The position numbers were made by a program, and so were the translations under genes. Below the pieces are notes generated by a model that was not told the DNA's origin, ran no database searches, and saw nothing but the letters and a program-made list of their open reading frames with translations. Source: Bipolaris cookei (lineage: Eukaryota; Ascomycota; Dothideomycetes; Pleosporales; Pleosporaceae). From it: a DNA stretch of 64,000 nt. Numbering within the stretch: the stretch's first letter is position 1; each line of letters opens with the position of its first letter. Below are positions 28,091 to 38,178 of this stretch, in pieces. Where the stretch lies: contig NRSV01000024.1 in assembly GCA_002286855.1 (NCBI GenBank), positions 62,001 through 126,000 on the forward strand, read 5' to 3'.

Positions 28091-29899
28091 ATGGCAGACC
28101 ATGCTGCAAACACAGCAGCTGACGACTACGACGATGTTCCCACCAAGCGCCAATCTCACTACAATAACCAGCGATCGTCGTTGCGCTCGTCGCTCATCTT
28201 GGAAGAGCCATCCACCGGCCCGCGACTGCAACCCTGGTCCCCCAGCGATGCCGCGCGACTCGACTTCGATCTCGACTCGGGCATCCCACCCTCAGGCTAC
28301 CACGACGTTGAGCCCTCACCGCTGTCTGCCCGGTCAACCGCCTCGCCTGCGCCCAACGTCCCATATACGCGTCAGCGCCAGCGCACCGACAGCACCTCGA
28401 GGTGGAAGGACAAAAACTCGAGCAAGCGCACGTCGCGAAGCACCGCCGATTCCAGGCTTGATAAGTCGCACGACCCTGACGACGCCCTAGTGCCAGGCTC
28501 CTGGCTGCACGTCTTTAACGAGGCCACCCAATCGCCTACTCTACCTGCAGCATTCCATAGGCCAAGGACGAGAGGGCAGAGCGGCAAGGCCGACACCGAG
28601 CCTGCAAATTCATCGCTACCACAGGTCCAACCACCAGCAAGACTTGCAGTCCCACAAGAGCGTCCGATACACGGTTCACCGTCGGCTTCGCAACTGAGCA
28701 TCACCGCCCTGCCCAGCATGGTGTCTGGGAAGGAAGAAGATTATGCCGGTCTCTATGTGCGTTCAAAGCCCACACCAGGAGCACGGAGAGCATCCCAGAT
28801 AGCAACAGAGCTGTACATAATCTCTTACTTGATATTCTTCTCCATCTGGGGAACACTGGCGCGTGTCGGCCTCCAAGCCCTCACTTTCTACTCCGGCACA
28901 CCCCTAACCTTCTCCGAACTATGGGCCAACGTCGCCGGCACATTGATAATGGGCTTCCTAGCAGAAGATCGTCGTCTTTTTGCTGCAGAATGGGGAAATT
29001 GGGGAGACGGCCTGCCAGAGCCCTCGGATGAACCCGCACTCCAACAGGCCGACAAAGCGCGCCACGGAAAGGTGAAGAAGACGATCCCAATGTACATTGG
29101 TCTTGCAACTGGGTTCTGTGGCTCGTTTACAAGTTTCTCAAGCTTTATTCGCGACGTCTTTTTATCGCTATCCAACGATCTCAAGGCCCCCATCAGCCAT
29201 CCGTACCCTGCGAACACCCCGCTTCCTCCGACAGGCAATCTTTTACCCAGGAACGGTGGATACTCTTTCCTGGCTATGTGCGGTACCATTATCATTACCG
29301 TAGCTACGTGTTACTGTGCACTGCATGTCGGCGCGCATATAGCCCTTGGGCTAGATCGCTTCATGCCGACACTGCCCTTCCGCGCCACGCGCCGCATCGT
29401 CGACCCGACTTTTGTTGTTTTGGGCTGGGGCGTATGGCTCGGAGCGATCATCATGGCTGCTGTTCCGCCAAATGACGCGTGGCGTAGTCAAGCCCTTTTT
29501 GCTTGTGTTTTCGCGCCTATAGGATGTCTGCTCCGGTACTACATCTCCATGTACCTGAATCCGATCAATTCGTCTTTTCCCGTTGGTACGTTTACTGTGA
29601 ACATATTCGGCACCGCGGTCATTGGCATGGCGTACGATTTGCAACACGTATCGCTCAGTACCACGGGGCTTGTTGGTGGAGGCATCGTAGGCTGTCAGGT
29701 GCTGCAGGGTATCATGGACGGATTCTGCGGCTGTCTAACTACCGTGTCAACTTGGATCGTCGAAATTGGTGCTTTGAAGAGGAAAGCTGCGTACGTGTAT
29801 GCGAGTTTGAGTGTTGTGACGGCATTCGCTCTTTTACTTATTATTATGGGGAGTTTAAGATGGACTATGGGATGGGAAGTTATCCTGTGCAAGACCTAG
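28091..29899 (+). CDS. FEX1: Fluoride exporter, CrcB/Fluc (FEX) family
   Basis: A single exon of 602 codons from ATG at 28091. The first 240 residues are disordered and charged. Then come two CrcB domains in one chain, as in eukaryotic FEX proteins. Their signature loops are GFCGSFTSFSSF (about residue 340) and GFCGCLTTVSTW (about residue 544), and each domain starts with a GTLARV/GCLLRY-type helix. FEX proteins expel fluoride through the plasma membrane and give strong fluoride resistance. Yeast FEX1 is 375 residues, so the N-terminal extension is large; such extensions occur in filamentous fungi, and its role is unknown to me. About nine membrane segments are visible. Confidence 0.93.
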   Translation: MADHAANTAADDYDDVPTKRQSHYNNQRSSLRSSLILEEPSTGPRLQPWSPSDAARLDFDLDSGIPPSGYHDVEPSPLSARSTASPAPNVPYTRQRQRTDSTSRWKDKNSSKRTSRSTADSRLDKSHDPDDALVPGSWLHVFNEATQSPTLPAAFHRPRTRGQSGKADTEPANSSLPQVQPPARLAVPQERPIHGSPSASQLSITALPSMVSGKEEDYAGLYVRSKPTPGARRASQIATELYIISYLIFFSIWGTLARVGLQALTFYSGTPLTFSELWANVAGTLIMGFLAEDRRLFAAEWGNWGDGLPEPSDEPALQQADKARHGKVKKTIPMYIGLATGFCGSFTSFSSFIRDVFLSLSNDLKAPISHPYPANTPLPPTGNLLPRNGGYSFLAMCGTIIITVATCYCALHVGAHIALGLDRFMPTLPFRATRRIVDPTFVVLGWGVWLGAIIMAAVPPNDAWRSQALFACVFAPIGCLLRYYISMYLNPINSSFPVGTFTVNIFGTAVIGMAYDLQHVSLSTTGLVGGGIVGCQVLQGIMDGFCGCLTTVSTWIVEIGALKRKAAYVYASLSVVTAFALLLIIMGSLRWTMGWEVILCKT

Positions 29900-30088
29900 C
29901 AAGCTTGTACATGTCTAATGGTCAGAGACTTCTTCTGGCATGAAATGTGGCGCAGTCGGGAAATGTATTCGACCTGTAGTTTAATGCGATATGAAGGAAT
30001 AGGCGAGGGTAATGCGTGTATGATTTTCTTTTATCTTGGCTGGATCCCCTCATATACCCCAAAATAATAGGCATGGATTTTCTTTTGG

Positions 30089-30448
30089 TCAAGTGGTATT
30101 CCCATCAAGTTGAAAGTATAGCCCCCAATGGTTCTTGCAGCCTGGATTGAATTTACTCGTGCATCTTGTGCATTTGCTCCCGCTCTTTAGGTACTTATCT
30201 ATGCTCAGGACATGCTTGCATTGCCCACATAGTACGGCACTCTCATCCCATCGCGTTTGGGGCCAAACTTCCGATGTATGCGTCTCAAGTGCATCGTGGC
30301 AGCTGATACACCCGTAGAATTTCTTGCAGCAGAAATGCTTAATGGCAATGATGTCGAGCGGAGAGTGCCAATGTGCGCATTGTGTGAGTGGTGTGACTGA
30401 TAGGCCGTAGACGATAGGGTCTCCATCGTTTTCTGCGGGCTTGGACAT
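30089..30448 (-). CDS. HOT13: CHY zinc-finger protein Hot13-like
   Basis: A single exon of 119 residues beginning MSKPAENDGD. It contains the CHY-type zinc-binding pattern: QCAHWHSPLDIIAIKH, CCKKFYGCISCHD, CGQCKHVLS and CTRCTSKFNPGCKNH. Yeast Hot13 has the same size and fold; it resides in the mitochondrial intermembrane space and keeps Mia40 zinc-free so that small Tims are oxidised. The name rests on domain content and length; other fungal CHY proteins are longer. Stop at 30089-30091 is convergent with the fluoride exporter. Confidence 0.85.
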   Translation of the reverse strand: MSKPAENDGDPIVYGLSVTPLTQCAHWHSPLDIIAIKHFCCKKFYGCISCHDALETHTSEVWPQTRWDESAVLCGQCKHVLSIDKYLKSGSKCTRCTSKFNPGCKNHWGLYFQLDGNTT

Positions 30449-30978
30449 GATGTTGGCGTGGTGGTTCTAGCCAGCGACAAGTCGCATGTGGGGTTCGGAA
30501 GATGTTGGTTGCGTGAGGCTTGGCTGAAGGATAACTTCGGGACGATCAGTGGGCCGTTTCTCTGTCATAGCCGCGTCTCTTCAAGTCTGCAAACACCAAG
30601 CAGGTCATGAATTTGCGCTATTATTGCTACTGCACACATGACCCAAGTAGCTGCAATCGTACGGGAGACCCCTTCGGTGCGCTGCCCCGCCCTCGAGTTG
30701 ATAGTTGGTGAATTACTTGCTTGCATAATAAGGGTTGCCAGTTGGAAAAAAGAAATTTCACGATGGGGTCCGCATCTCCAGTCTTTCAGAAGCAAGCCGG
30801 GGTTCGGCGAATCTCTCAAGACGTCACTGGCCCCGCGCGTTATCCCCCGCTAAGCTTTAATACCTACTGTAGCTCAGCTCAACAACGCATCTCTAACACA
30901 CCTGAACTCACCTTCAATTGAGTACACTTGATACCCTCACATATTTTCCTAGACCGTTCGTATAAAACAACCGCCAAA
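30449..30978. promoter_or_regulatory. Divergent promoter region of HOT13-like and TPI genes
   Basis: 530 bp between two start codons. A TATAAAA sequence at about 30961 lies too close to the TPI ATG to be its TATA box. No gene is supported. Confidence 0.45.
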
Positions 30979-31935
30979 ATGGGTCGCCAATTCTTCGTCG
31001 GTGGAAACTTCAAGATGTACGTAACAACCCGAGTCGTGAGTACCTGCACGACAATGGCAAAGAGCTGACCGTCCTAAAGGAACGGTACGATCAAGTCGAT
31101 CACCGAAATCGTCGACAACCTGAACAAGGCCAAGCTTGACGAGAACACTGGTAAGTACAAATCGCCATATAAGCCTTAGCAGAGGACTTGGAGCTTGCAT
31201 CACACCACTGCAAATACAGCAAGCTGACACATGCAAACAGAGGTCGTCATTGCACCACCAGCTCTCTACCTCCTTCTGACCCGCGAACACCTCCGCAAGG
31301 GAATCGAGGTTGCAGCGCAAAACATCTTTGACAAGCCCAACGGCGCCTTCACCGGCGAGATCTCAGTCGAACAGCTCAAGGACAGCGGTATCACCTGGAC
31401 CATCCTTGGTCACTCTGAGCGCCGCCAGATCCTACAGGAGAACGACGACTTCGTCGCCAGCAAGACAAAGGCGGCAGTTGACGGTGGTCTGGGTGTGATT
31501 CTGTGCTGCGGTGAGAGTCTGGAGCAGCGTGAGGCGGGTGAAACTGTCAACGTTGTTACCAAGCAGCTCAAGGCCGTTGCCGAGAAGGTCAAGGACTGGA
31601 GCAAGATCGTCATTGCCTATGAGCCTATCTGGTATGTCAGCATGAGAAAACGCTAGCTACTGAAACATGATAGACTAACCAATACCAGGGCTATTGGTAC
31701 CGGCAAAGTTGCTACCACTGAACAAGCCCAGGATGTCCACGCCGCTCTCCGCGAATGGCTCAAGAAGGAGATCTCAGCGGAGGCTTCTGAGAAGACCCGC
31801 ATCTTGTACGGCGGAAGTGTCTCGGAGAAGAATTGCAAGGAGCTTGCCAAGCAACCCGACATTGATGGTTTCCTCGTTGGCGGTGCCAGCTTGAAGCCTG
31901 CGTTCGTCGACATTATCAACAGCCACCAGGCATGA
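30979..31935 (+). CDS. TPI1: Triosephosphate isomerase
   Basis: Four exons (30979-31016, 31080-31150, 31241-31631, 31689-31935) with standard GT...AG introns encode 248 residues, the normal length. Catalytic features are present: Asn10 and Lys12 in GGNFKMNG, the His of GHSERR and the Glu of AYEPIWAIGTG, followed by the phosphate-binding loop YGGSVS and GFLVGGASL. The enzyme interconverts dihydroxyacetone phosphate and glyceraldehyde 3-phosphate in glycolysis. Intron positions split the Met of FKM, the Glu after NT and the Trp of the EPIW motif, and all are in phase. Cytosolic. Confidence 0.98.
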
Positions 31936-32305
31936 ATCCCCCGGAGCGATGCTCGTCTGTAAGTGACGAAAGCTTGCACTGGAAGGAAACTGATGAAGTT
32001 ATGAGAAATAGATCTTTGCCAGAAACCACATAGGTTGGAGCATAATAAACGCTTTTGAAGATCAATGATGAAGACCTATATGGCTTGTGAACTGATTTCT
32101 TTTAATTTTTTATTCGATACACCCTTTGCACATATAATTTGTTTTGATGTACTTGGAATAGCATGCCTTGTATGCATTCACTTTTATCCGAGTGCTGTTT
32201 GACTTGGCCACACTGGTCGTGTAGTCGAATCGGCTTGGTCTTTTACGACCGACAATTGTGACTTGTGCTACCAGCTGTTTCGAACTCCTATGTCCCCTCA
32301 AATTC
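31936..32305. other. Convergent intergenic region
   Basis: 370 bp between the 3' ends of TPI (plus) and the mL43 gene (minus); it probably holds both 3' UTRs. No gene is seen. Confidence 0.5.
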
Positions 32306-32793
32306 CTATATCTTGATCTTGCTTCCGTGGAATGGACTCCAAATACCCCTCACGCTCTCATTCAAACTCTTCACCGGTCGTCCGTCTAGTTTCCTGTTCT
32401 TCTCTCCTGTGCTGTTCCTTAGCATCTCAGCCTTTTCCCGTACGCCTTCGTTCTGCATGTTCTTGACGCAGATTGATCGCTGGGCTCCATTGATGTAGTT
32501 TGCGATAATGACCGGGTGGTGGGCCGGCCGTGGGCTAACGGAGATTTCAATCTGAGGGTTGCGCTTGGCAAAAGCTGGAAGGGACGACTTGATGAAGGCA
32601 TTCATGCCGCGGGAGGATCCCCACCAGTTGCAGTAATGGAAGGTTAAGGATTTGCAGGGCAGGACAAAGGCCCCAACGCCATTCTATGAAAGTGCAATTG
32701 TTAACAGCCAGCGTGGGAGGACATGATGAAGGCATTCTCGGAACCTGTACATACTTGAGACTTTGCGACCGTCTTGAGAGCCGCTACAGGCAT
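32306..32793 (-). CDS. MRPL51: Mitochondrial large-subunit ribosomal protein mL43
   Basis: Exons 32755-32793 and 32306-32683 (intron GTATGT...TTCATAG) give 138 residues. The sequence GVGAFVLPCKSLTFHYCNWWGSSRGMNAFI is the N-terminal part of the L51/S25/CI-B8 thioredoxin-like domain as found in yeast MRPL51, with the typical HPVIIANYING strand later. The protein is part of the mitochondrial 54S ribosomal subunit. It has no clear cleavable presequence; N-terminal basic residues may serve. It is divergent from the U1-70K gene. Confidence 0.92.
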
Positions 32794-33064
32794 GTTGGCG
32801 TGCAATTGCGGCTGGGAGACTCGTGGTGCCTTCTCTTGGCCAACCTCAGGCCAAAGTCTGGCTGCTGGCGCACTGTTCTCACGTGCCTTGGTCGCAGCCT
32901 AAGATTGCGCTAGTGCGAACTCCGCGTCGCGACTTGTTGCCAAGCATATCAGCCCCCAAAGAACCAGAAACACCTTCTCTCATCGTCACTTCTTCAACCC
33001 TCCACCCCATAATTCCAACTACTCCACATCGCCATCTGGAGCGCATTCCAGAAATCACGCCAAA
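32794..33064. promoter_or_regulatory. Compact bidirectional promoter, MRPL51 / U1-70K
   Basis: Only 271 bp separate the two divergent start codons, so both promoters and 5' UTRs must share this stretch. Confidence 0.55.
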
Positions 33065-34281
33065 ATGACACATCTACTCCCGCCGATGCTGTTGAACCTA
33101 TTCGCCCCGCGGCCGCCGCTGCGATGGGTTGAGCCAACCGACCACGCGCCAGAGAAGCGCTGCACGCCTAAGATTGGCGGCATTGCGCAATACATGGACG
33201 CCTTACGCGAATACAAGGACAATGATGGCTACGTGCCCACCGACAGCTGGTTGCAGAAACGCGACCGCAAGAAGCTTGAAAAGAAGGAGAAACAGGAGAA
33301 GCTTATTACCGAAGGCGTCAAGAATTGTACGTCAGGACGCGCAGATAAATTTTTCATAAGTATAATGCTGACTCGGATACAGACAAACCCTCCGAAGATC
33401 CAAAGGTACAGGGCGACGCCTTTAAAACACTCTTCGTATCCCGTCTATCCTACGGCGTCACCTCTGACGACCTCGAGCGTGAGTTTGGTCGTTACGGTCC
33501 CATTGAGCGTATCCGCATCGTCGAAGACATCACGCAGCCAGAAGACGCGCCACCCAAGAAGCGCAAGCGCGGTTATGCCTTTATTGTGTTTGAGCGTGAG
33601 AAGGACATGAAGGCTGCCTACAAAGAGACAGATGGCATCAAGATCAAGGACCGACGTGTTCTAGTCGACGTTGAGCGCGGTCGCACAGTTTCTGGATGGC
33701 GTCCACGTCGCTTTGGTGGTGGCCTTGGCGGTCGAGGTTACACAAAGGGACCAGCTGCCCGCGGACCTAGTGGCGCAGGAGGTTTTGGAGGCGCTCCTGC
33801 TGGTCCTGGTGGATTCGGAGGCCGCGGCGGTGGCTTCAATAGTGGTTTCGGTGGACGAGGTGGAGGTCGTGGAGGCTTTGGCGGTGATCGAGGAGGTTTC
33901 CGTGGTGGGGGCTTTGGTGGCGGGGGCCGAGGCGGCGGCGGGGGTTACGGTGGTGGACGAGGAGGTATCGGATACCAATCGAACGGCTATGGGCCTCCCG
34001 ATGGTGCTCCCGCTGGTCCTCGTGGTCCCCGAAGCGGCGGTTTCGGTGGCGACCGAGGAAGCGGTGGTTACGGAGGCGATCGTGGTGGTGGACGGTACGA
34101 CGATAGACGTGGGGGGGGTAATGACCGAGGATCCAGCGGTGCTAACAACGAACCGCTCGGCAGCAGGGATCGATACCGCGACCGTGACGGTGGATATGGT
34201 GGAGGCCGAGACGATGGCTCGCGGAAGCGCGCGTACGATGGTGACAGCTACGACGACCCACGAACACGACGAAGATACTAA
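33065..34281 (+). CDS. SNP1: U1 snRNP 70-kDa protein
   Basis: Exons 33065-33326 and 33383-34281 (intron GTACGT...ATACAG) give 386 residues. The N-terminus MTHLLPPMLLNLFAPRPPL is the conserved U1-70K leader that wraps the Sm ring, followed by the GGIAQYM segment. The RRM contains RNP2 LFVSRL and RNP1 KRGYAFIVF, then the specific motif VDVERGRTVSGWRPRRFGGG. The protein binds U1 snRNA stem-loop 1 and acts in 5' splice-site choice. The C-terminal 170 residues are glycine-rich with many RGG/FGG repeats and a short RDRDGG end, rather than the long RD/RE domain of the animal protein. Nuclear. Confidence 0.95.
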
Positions 34282-35282
34282 GCTCGACTTACGGCTAAGC
34301 CATGTTGTGCAATGGTTTGTCAAAAAGGTTACCTCCCTTTTCTTCGCCCCAGCCTTTCTCGTCAACGAGGGTAAGATCGACTCTGTTCAGCTCTTGACGT
34401 TTCGACTCTACAGCACAGCGCGATATAGGAGGGTAAGGAGCACGCAACACCAAAAAACACTCCTAAGCACCATTGCATATCTCGAGTTACCTCTACCGTA
34501 CCCGGACTTCTACAACGCAAAATCATCACTTTCATGTTTGCAGTTTTTGAAAGGTATAACGCCATTCCACGAGCCAAAGTATCCCGTCGGACACTCGAGC
34601 ATGTTAGTTTACAAGGGAACAACGAATATCTTCTCGACGGGTAGGGTAAACAGGTGATATCTTCCTCTTTTTCCGTTTTCACACATGTCTTAATAGCTTC
34701 ATGTTGTTGTTTTTTCCTTCTTTCATTATAACCTTTTTGCCTTCTTTTTGCTTGGGGTAGGTTAATGTAAGTGTATTTTGAGAGCAATATGTTTTCCCCA
34801 TAGTCTACAGCATCAAGGTAAGGCCACACAGGTAAGGGAGTTTTTAATAATTCCTGGCTTGGTGATCCTTATCGTATGGTGGTTTGTATACACAAACACA
34901 CGCACACAAGCCAACGAAGAACTGATTTTATTCTGCTGCTGTTGGTGCTGCTGATGTAAGTGTGGATGGCCATTATTGGCTTGATGTAAAAAGTATGTAT
35001 TGTGTATTGTTTCGTGTAAGACGGTATGTCTTCTATGCTTGTTTTTGTCTCTCTTGATACCAGTGCTTCAGTCGTCTTGTATCTTCCAACCCATCTTCCT
35101 ATAGAAGCAAAGATACTCATCCAAAAATCACCCCTCCCTCCTTTTTATCTCTCTACACAGTCCCTCTCGACCCATTCTGCCACAACCGTATCTCCTCCTC
35201 AGTGCCCCGCCCAGGCCGTGGTTTACGAAACGTACGAGTCGCCCCTATCCGCGACTCAGCACTAAAACCCTCCTCTCTTCCT
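34282..35282. other. Convergent intergenic region
   Basis: 1 kb between the U1-70K 3' end and the DUF1308 gene 3' end. T-rich runs near 34700-34760 are the only notable content; no gene is supported. Confidence 0.55.
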
Positions 35283-37062
35283 TTACTTTCTCCGCCCATG
35301 CTTTGCAATCAAACTACGAGACTCACCGCAGAGCCAAATATGTGGTCCGGCTTCCCCATCCTGCAACCCATGCTCATTAATAATACTTTCAATCTGGCGG
35401 GCACGCCCACGATTCGCACTCAGCGTCGTGAGATTCTGAGCCCATCCGTAGAGGAAAATGGATTTGTTGAGGGGACCCAGCTCTGCTGCTACTATGTGTG
35501 CAGCGGAGGGGAGGGCGTCGGTGAGGGTGTCGAGGTTGGGTGATTTGACGTTTATGGGGAGGGCGAAGCCCGGGGGGGTGGGGTGGTCGGATAGACTTGC
35601 CTGGAAATCGCTGTCATTTGGAGATTCACAAAGTATAACTCAATCTTATTCTGAAAAGAAGAAGAAGAAGAAGAAAGTAGAGGTATTAGGAGAATCGGGT
35701 AGATAAGGGAAATACTAATGAACCTACCCATTTCGCAACCAACTCCTGCGAAGACCGCACTTCCCAATCTCCCTGTCCCAGCAACAGATCCGCCCTCAAC
35801 CTCTCCGTGTCCGTAGCTAAATTCTGCACGATAAGATTCATCTGATCGGCCGCTTCGCGCGTGCACACCATAGGATGCGCCTTGATAGCCGGGTAAAGAT
35901 GCGTAGGAAGTAAATGTTCCTCTGCTTCCTCTTCGATCTGCGCGCGCACTTCGCCGGGGTACCAGTCTAGTATCGGACAAGGTTTGTGCGAGATGTCTGA
36001 TATGAGAGCGAGGAGGATGGTACAGTCGATGTTTAGAGTGTTGCTGAGAGCCCGGGATCGATCGATGAGGAGGTGTGGGAGAACATCGTCAATTGCAGGT
36101 GCTGGGGGGATGCCGTCGCCACATTGTACAATGGCGCCTGTAGCTCGGATTTTGTTGATGATGGAATCGATAGGTGCGGATTTACCGGCGACGACTCTTG
36201 TGAGTACGAAGCGGACTTTGGGTGGGCGGCCGCGGATGGGGTTTGCCTGGGCTGCTCGGGCGAGTTGACGGGCGTTGCGTACAACATCGACTTGGTCCTC
36301 GTCATCGTCATCGTCATCAACACCGATTGAGCGTGCATCTAGTGTATCTTCGTCTTCATCGGAATCAAAGTCGTTGACCCATCCTAGCTTGGCGAGGTCA
36401 AAGAGAATCCGCTTTTCGGAAACGGTCGAGACGCGGATCCACTCGCTGCCTTCTTCGGCAACAATATCGACAAGTGCGGCGGTTCTGTTTTTGGTTTGGC
36501 TTCCCTTGGATAGGCTCAGACCTTTTGTAGTGTGCTTGCCTGCTGGTGCAGTGTGCCGGTGCCAGAAGAAGTACTTTCTGAAACTCTGGAGTCCTCGTGA
36601 GCGCTTTGCTGCGCTCCATAGTGCTTCGTAGTAGAGAAGATTCGACGAAACCGTGTATTGTCTAGCTTTCTCCTCGTTCATATTGGAGCCTACTAGCTTT
36701 TTGAGAAAGGCTAGCTCGTTGCGCATGTCATTGCGCAGATTACGATACCTGGCCAAGTTAGCCGTACGCAAAGATTTAGGAGAGCAATATGCAAAGTGGT
36801 TGGCAGGAGTTGGTCTATACCACAAAGCGTGTCAGACTCGGCCGAATATAACGCACTCTACTGGATTGTGGACTTTGCCGACTTTTTGCTTCTCAAGAAC
36901 TGCCGCCACATATGTCTCCACTTCATCATGCAAGCGCTTTCCGCGTTCTATCAGACCTTGGATGGTAGCTTCCAGTTCGGCTCGTGGAGTGGGCGTTTTG
37001 TCTGGAGTGTGGTCATCCCGAAGATTCAGATTGTCAATTTCTCTGGTGACATTTTCCGCCAT
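35283..37062 (-). CDS. DUF1308 domain protein
   Basis: Three exons (36857-37062, 35728-36748, 35283-35600) give 514 residues. Exon 1 begins MAENVTREIDNL and ends at NPVE; the 108-bp intron has a GTGCGT donor and a CTAAC branch site, and the join yields the family stretch NPVEYRNLRNDMRNELAFL. A central acidic loop (DSDEDEDTL then six Asp) separates the two halves. The C-terminal DUF1308 region includes PCPILDWYPGE, HPMVCTREAADQMN and, in exon 3, IFLYGWAQNLTTLSANRGRAR. The family is related to animal C7orf25; I know no proven activity. The last intron is the least certain: GTAGGT to TTTCCAG keeps the frame, while the nearer CAG at the end of a polypyrimidine tract would bring in a stop. It is divergent from SRP9. 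Confidence 0.82.
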
Positions 37063-37611
37063 GACGCCAGAATCCAGGAGGAGTAGTCCGGGTGCTAAAG
37101 ATGGTGTTACAAATGAGTAGCGAATTGTCGAACGGTGGATAAAATTTGCGAGACGTCTATCGTCGTAGAAAGCAGGTTGAGGATAGCTAATGATATGAAG
37201 TACTTCTCTTGTTGCCAGCAATTTTGAGAGATGAGTCTTTTCAGCGTGAAATCAAGGTTATCTGTAGCAAGGAAAATTGTGGTACTAGATGTTGATCGTG
37301 CTAAAGCCATGGAAATCGTAGCCCAAACATGGTATAGAAGATTCGATGAGGCTCGATTTCGACAATCGCAGCTGCCTGAATATGTGCTAGCAAAAGCTAA
37401 CATTAAGCTTTTTGAATAGTCATGTCATAGTTGCCTCGGTGCGCCCTGTTCTGCCACAGTCAATAGTCGTCTGCGCCCTTCATAAGTTGGAGGCTGCGAG
37501 TCCAGACCGACGTTCGCCCGAGCGCAACCCCGCCAAAAGTTGCCCGCATACCGAAGCTGGCCTAATCGTCCTCCACCTTGCAATTGCTCCAGTCAACCTG
37601 CAACCGTCTCA
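37063..37611. promoter_or_regulatory. Divergent promoter region of DUF1308 gene and SRP9
   Basis: 549 bp between two divergent ATGs. Open frames on both strands within 37107-37419 lack homology or splice support. Confidence 0.45.
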
Positions 37612-38178
37612 ATGCCGTACTTTGCTACGAGTGCCGAGTGGTACGAGCAGTCGTCGCTACTGCTAAAAGCTCGCCCAACAACTGTATGAGAAGCCATGCA
37701 CAAAGCACGCGACACGCCCTTCTAATCGAGTTCCTAGACACGCATCACCTCCAAATACTCGGTCCTCAAGCCCACAGCCGCCAAGATCAAGAAGCGACAA
37801 AAATATGAGGAGAAGAAGGCATCGCGGCCAGCAAACAAGGCGCGAGACTCATCACCACAACCACAATCGCAAGACGTGGAAGAAGTAGCGGCCACCTTTA
37901 CGCTGAAGACATACGACCCAAAGTCGGGAACATGCCTGCAATATGAGACCAACAAGGGTGCCGAGGTTGGAAGACTAATTGGAAACCTGGGAAGGCTAGG
38001 GAGGCACATGGCAGCGCTACCGGAGACGACAGAGGATTTGAGTATGCCAGCAGGCGGCGAGGGCGCGGCGACATCGCAGGTTGACGAGAGCAGCGACGTG
38101 AAAATGGGCGGCACAGCACCAGATGCGAAGGCTGGCGCAGGGACAGGAGGAAAGAAGAAGAAAAAGGGCAAGAAATGA
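37612..38178 (+). CDS. SRP9: Signal recognition particle 9-kDa protein homologue
   Basis: Exons 37612-37683 and 37738-38178 (54-bp intron, GTATGA...TTCCTAG) give 170 residues. The N-terminus MPYFATSAEWYEQSSLLL and the following TRITSKYSVLKP match the SRP9/Srp21 alpha-beta fold; a second block TFTLKTYDPKSGTCLQYETNK supplies the remaining strands. It binds SRP14 and the Alu domain of SRP RNA to arrest elongation. Between the blocks is a basic linker (KKRQKYEEKKA), and the chain ends in a lysine tail (GGKKKKKGKK). Animal SRP9 is about 86 residues; the added linker and tail fit the longer fungal form. Cytosolic. Confidence 0.9.

Noticed and set aside
33661..34365. Ser/Thr-rich minus-strand frame and Val/Ala-rich plus-strand frame
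   Set aside because: Both mirror the Gly-rich repeats of U1-70K in other frames.
36832..36870. 38-bp intron (GTTATA...GTATAG) in the DUF1308 gene
   Set aside because: The GTGCGT donor with the acceptor at 36749 gives a better donor, a CTAAC branch site and the conserved NPVEYRN join.
37107..37419. Genes on either strand between DUF1308 and SRP9
   Set aside because: No domain, no splice evidence, and the stretch is a short divergent promoter.
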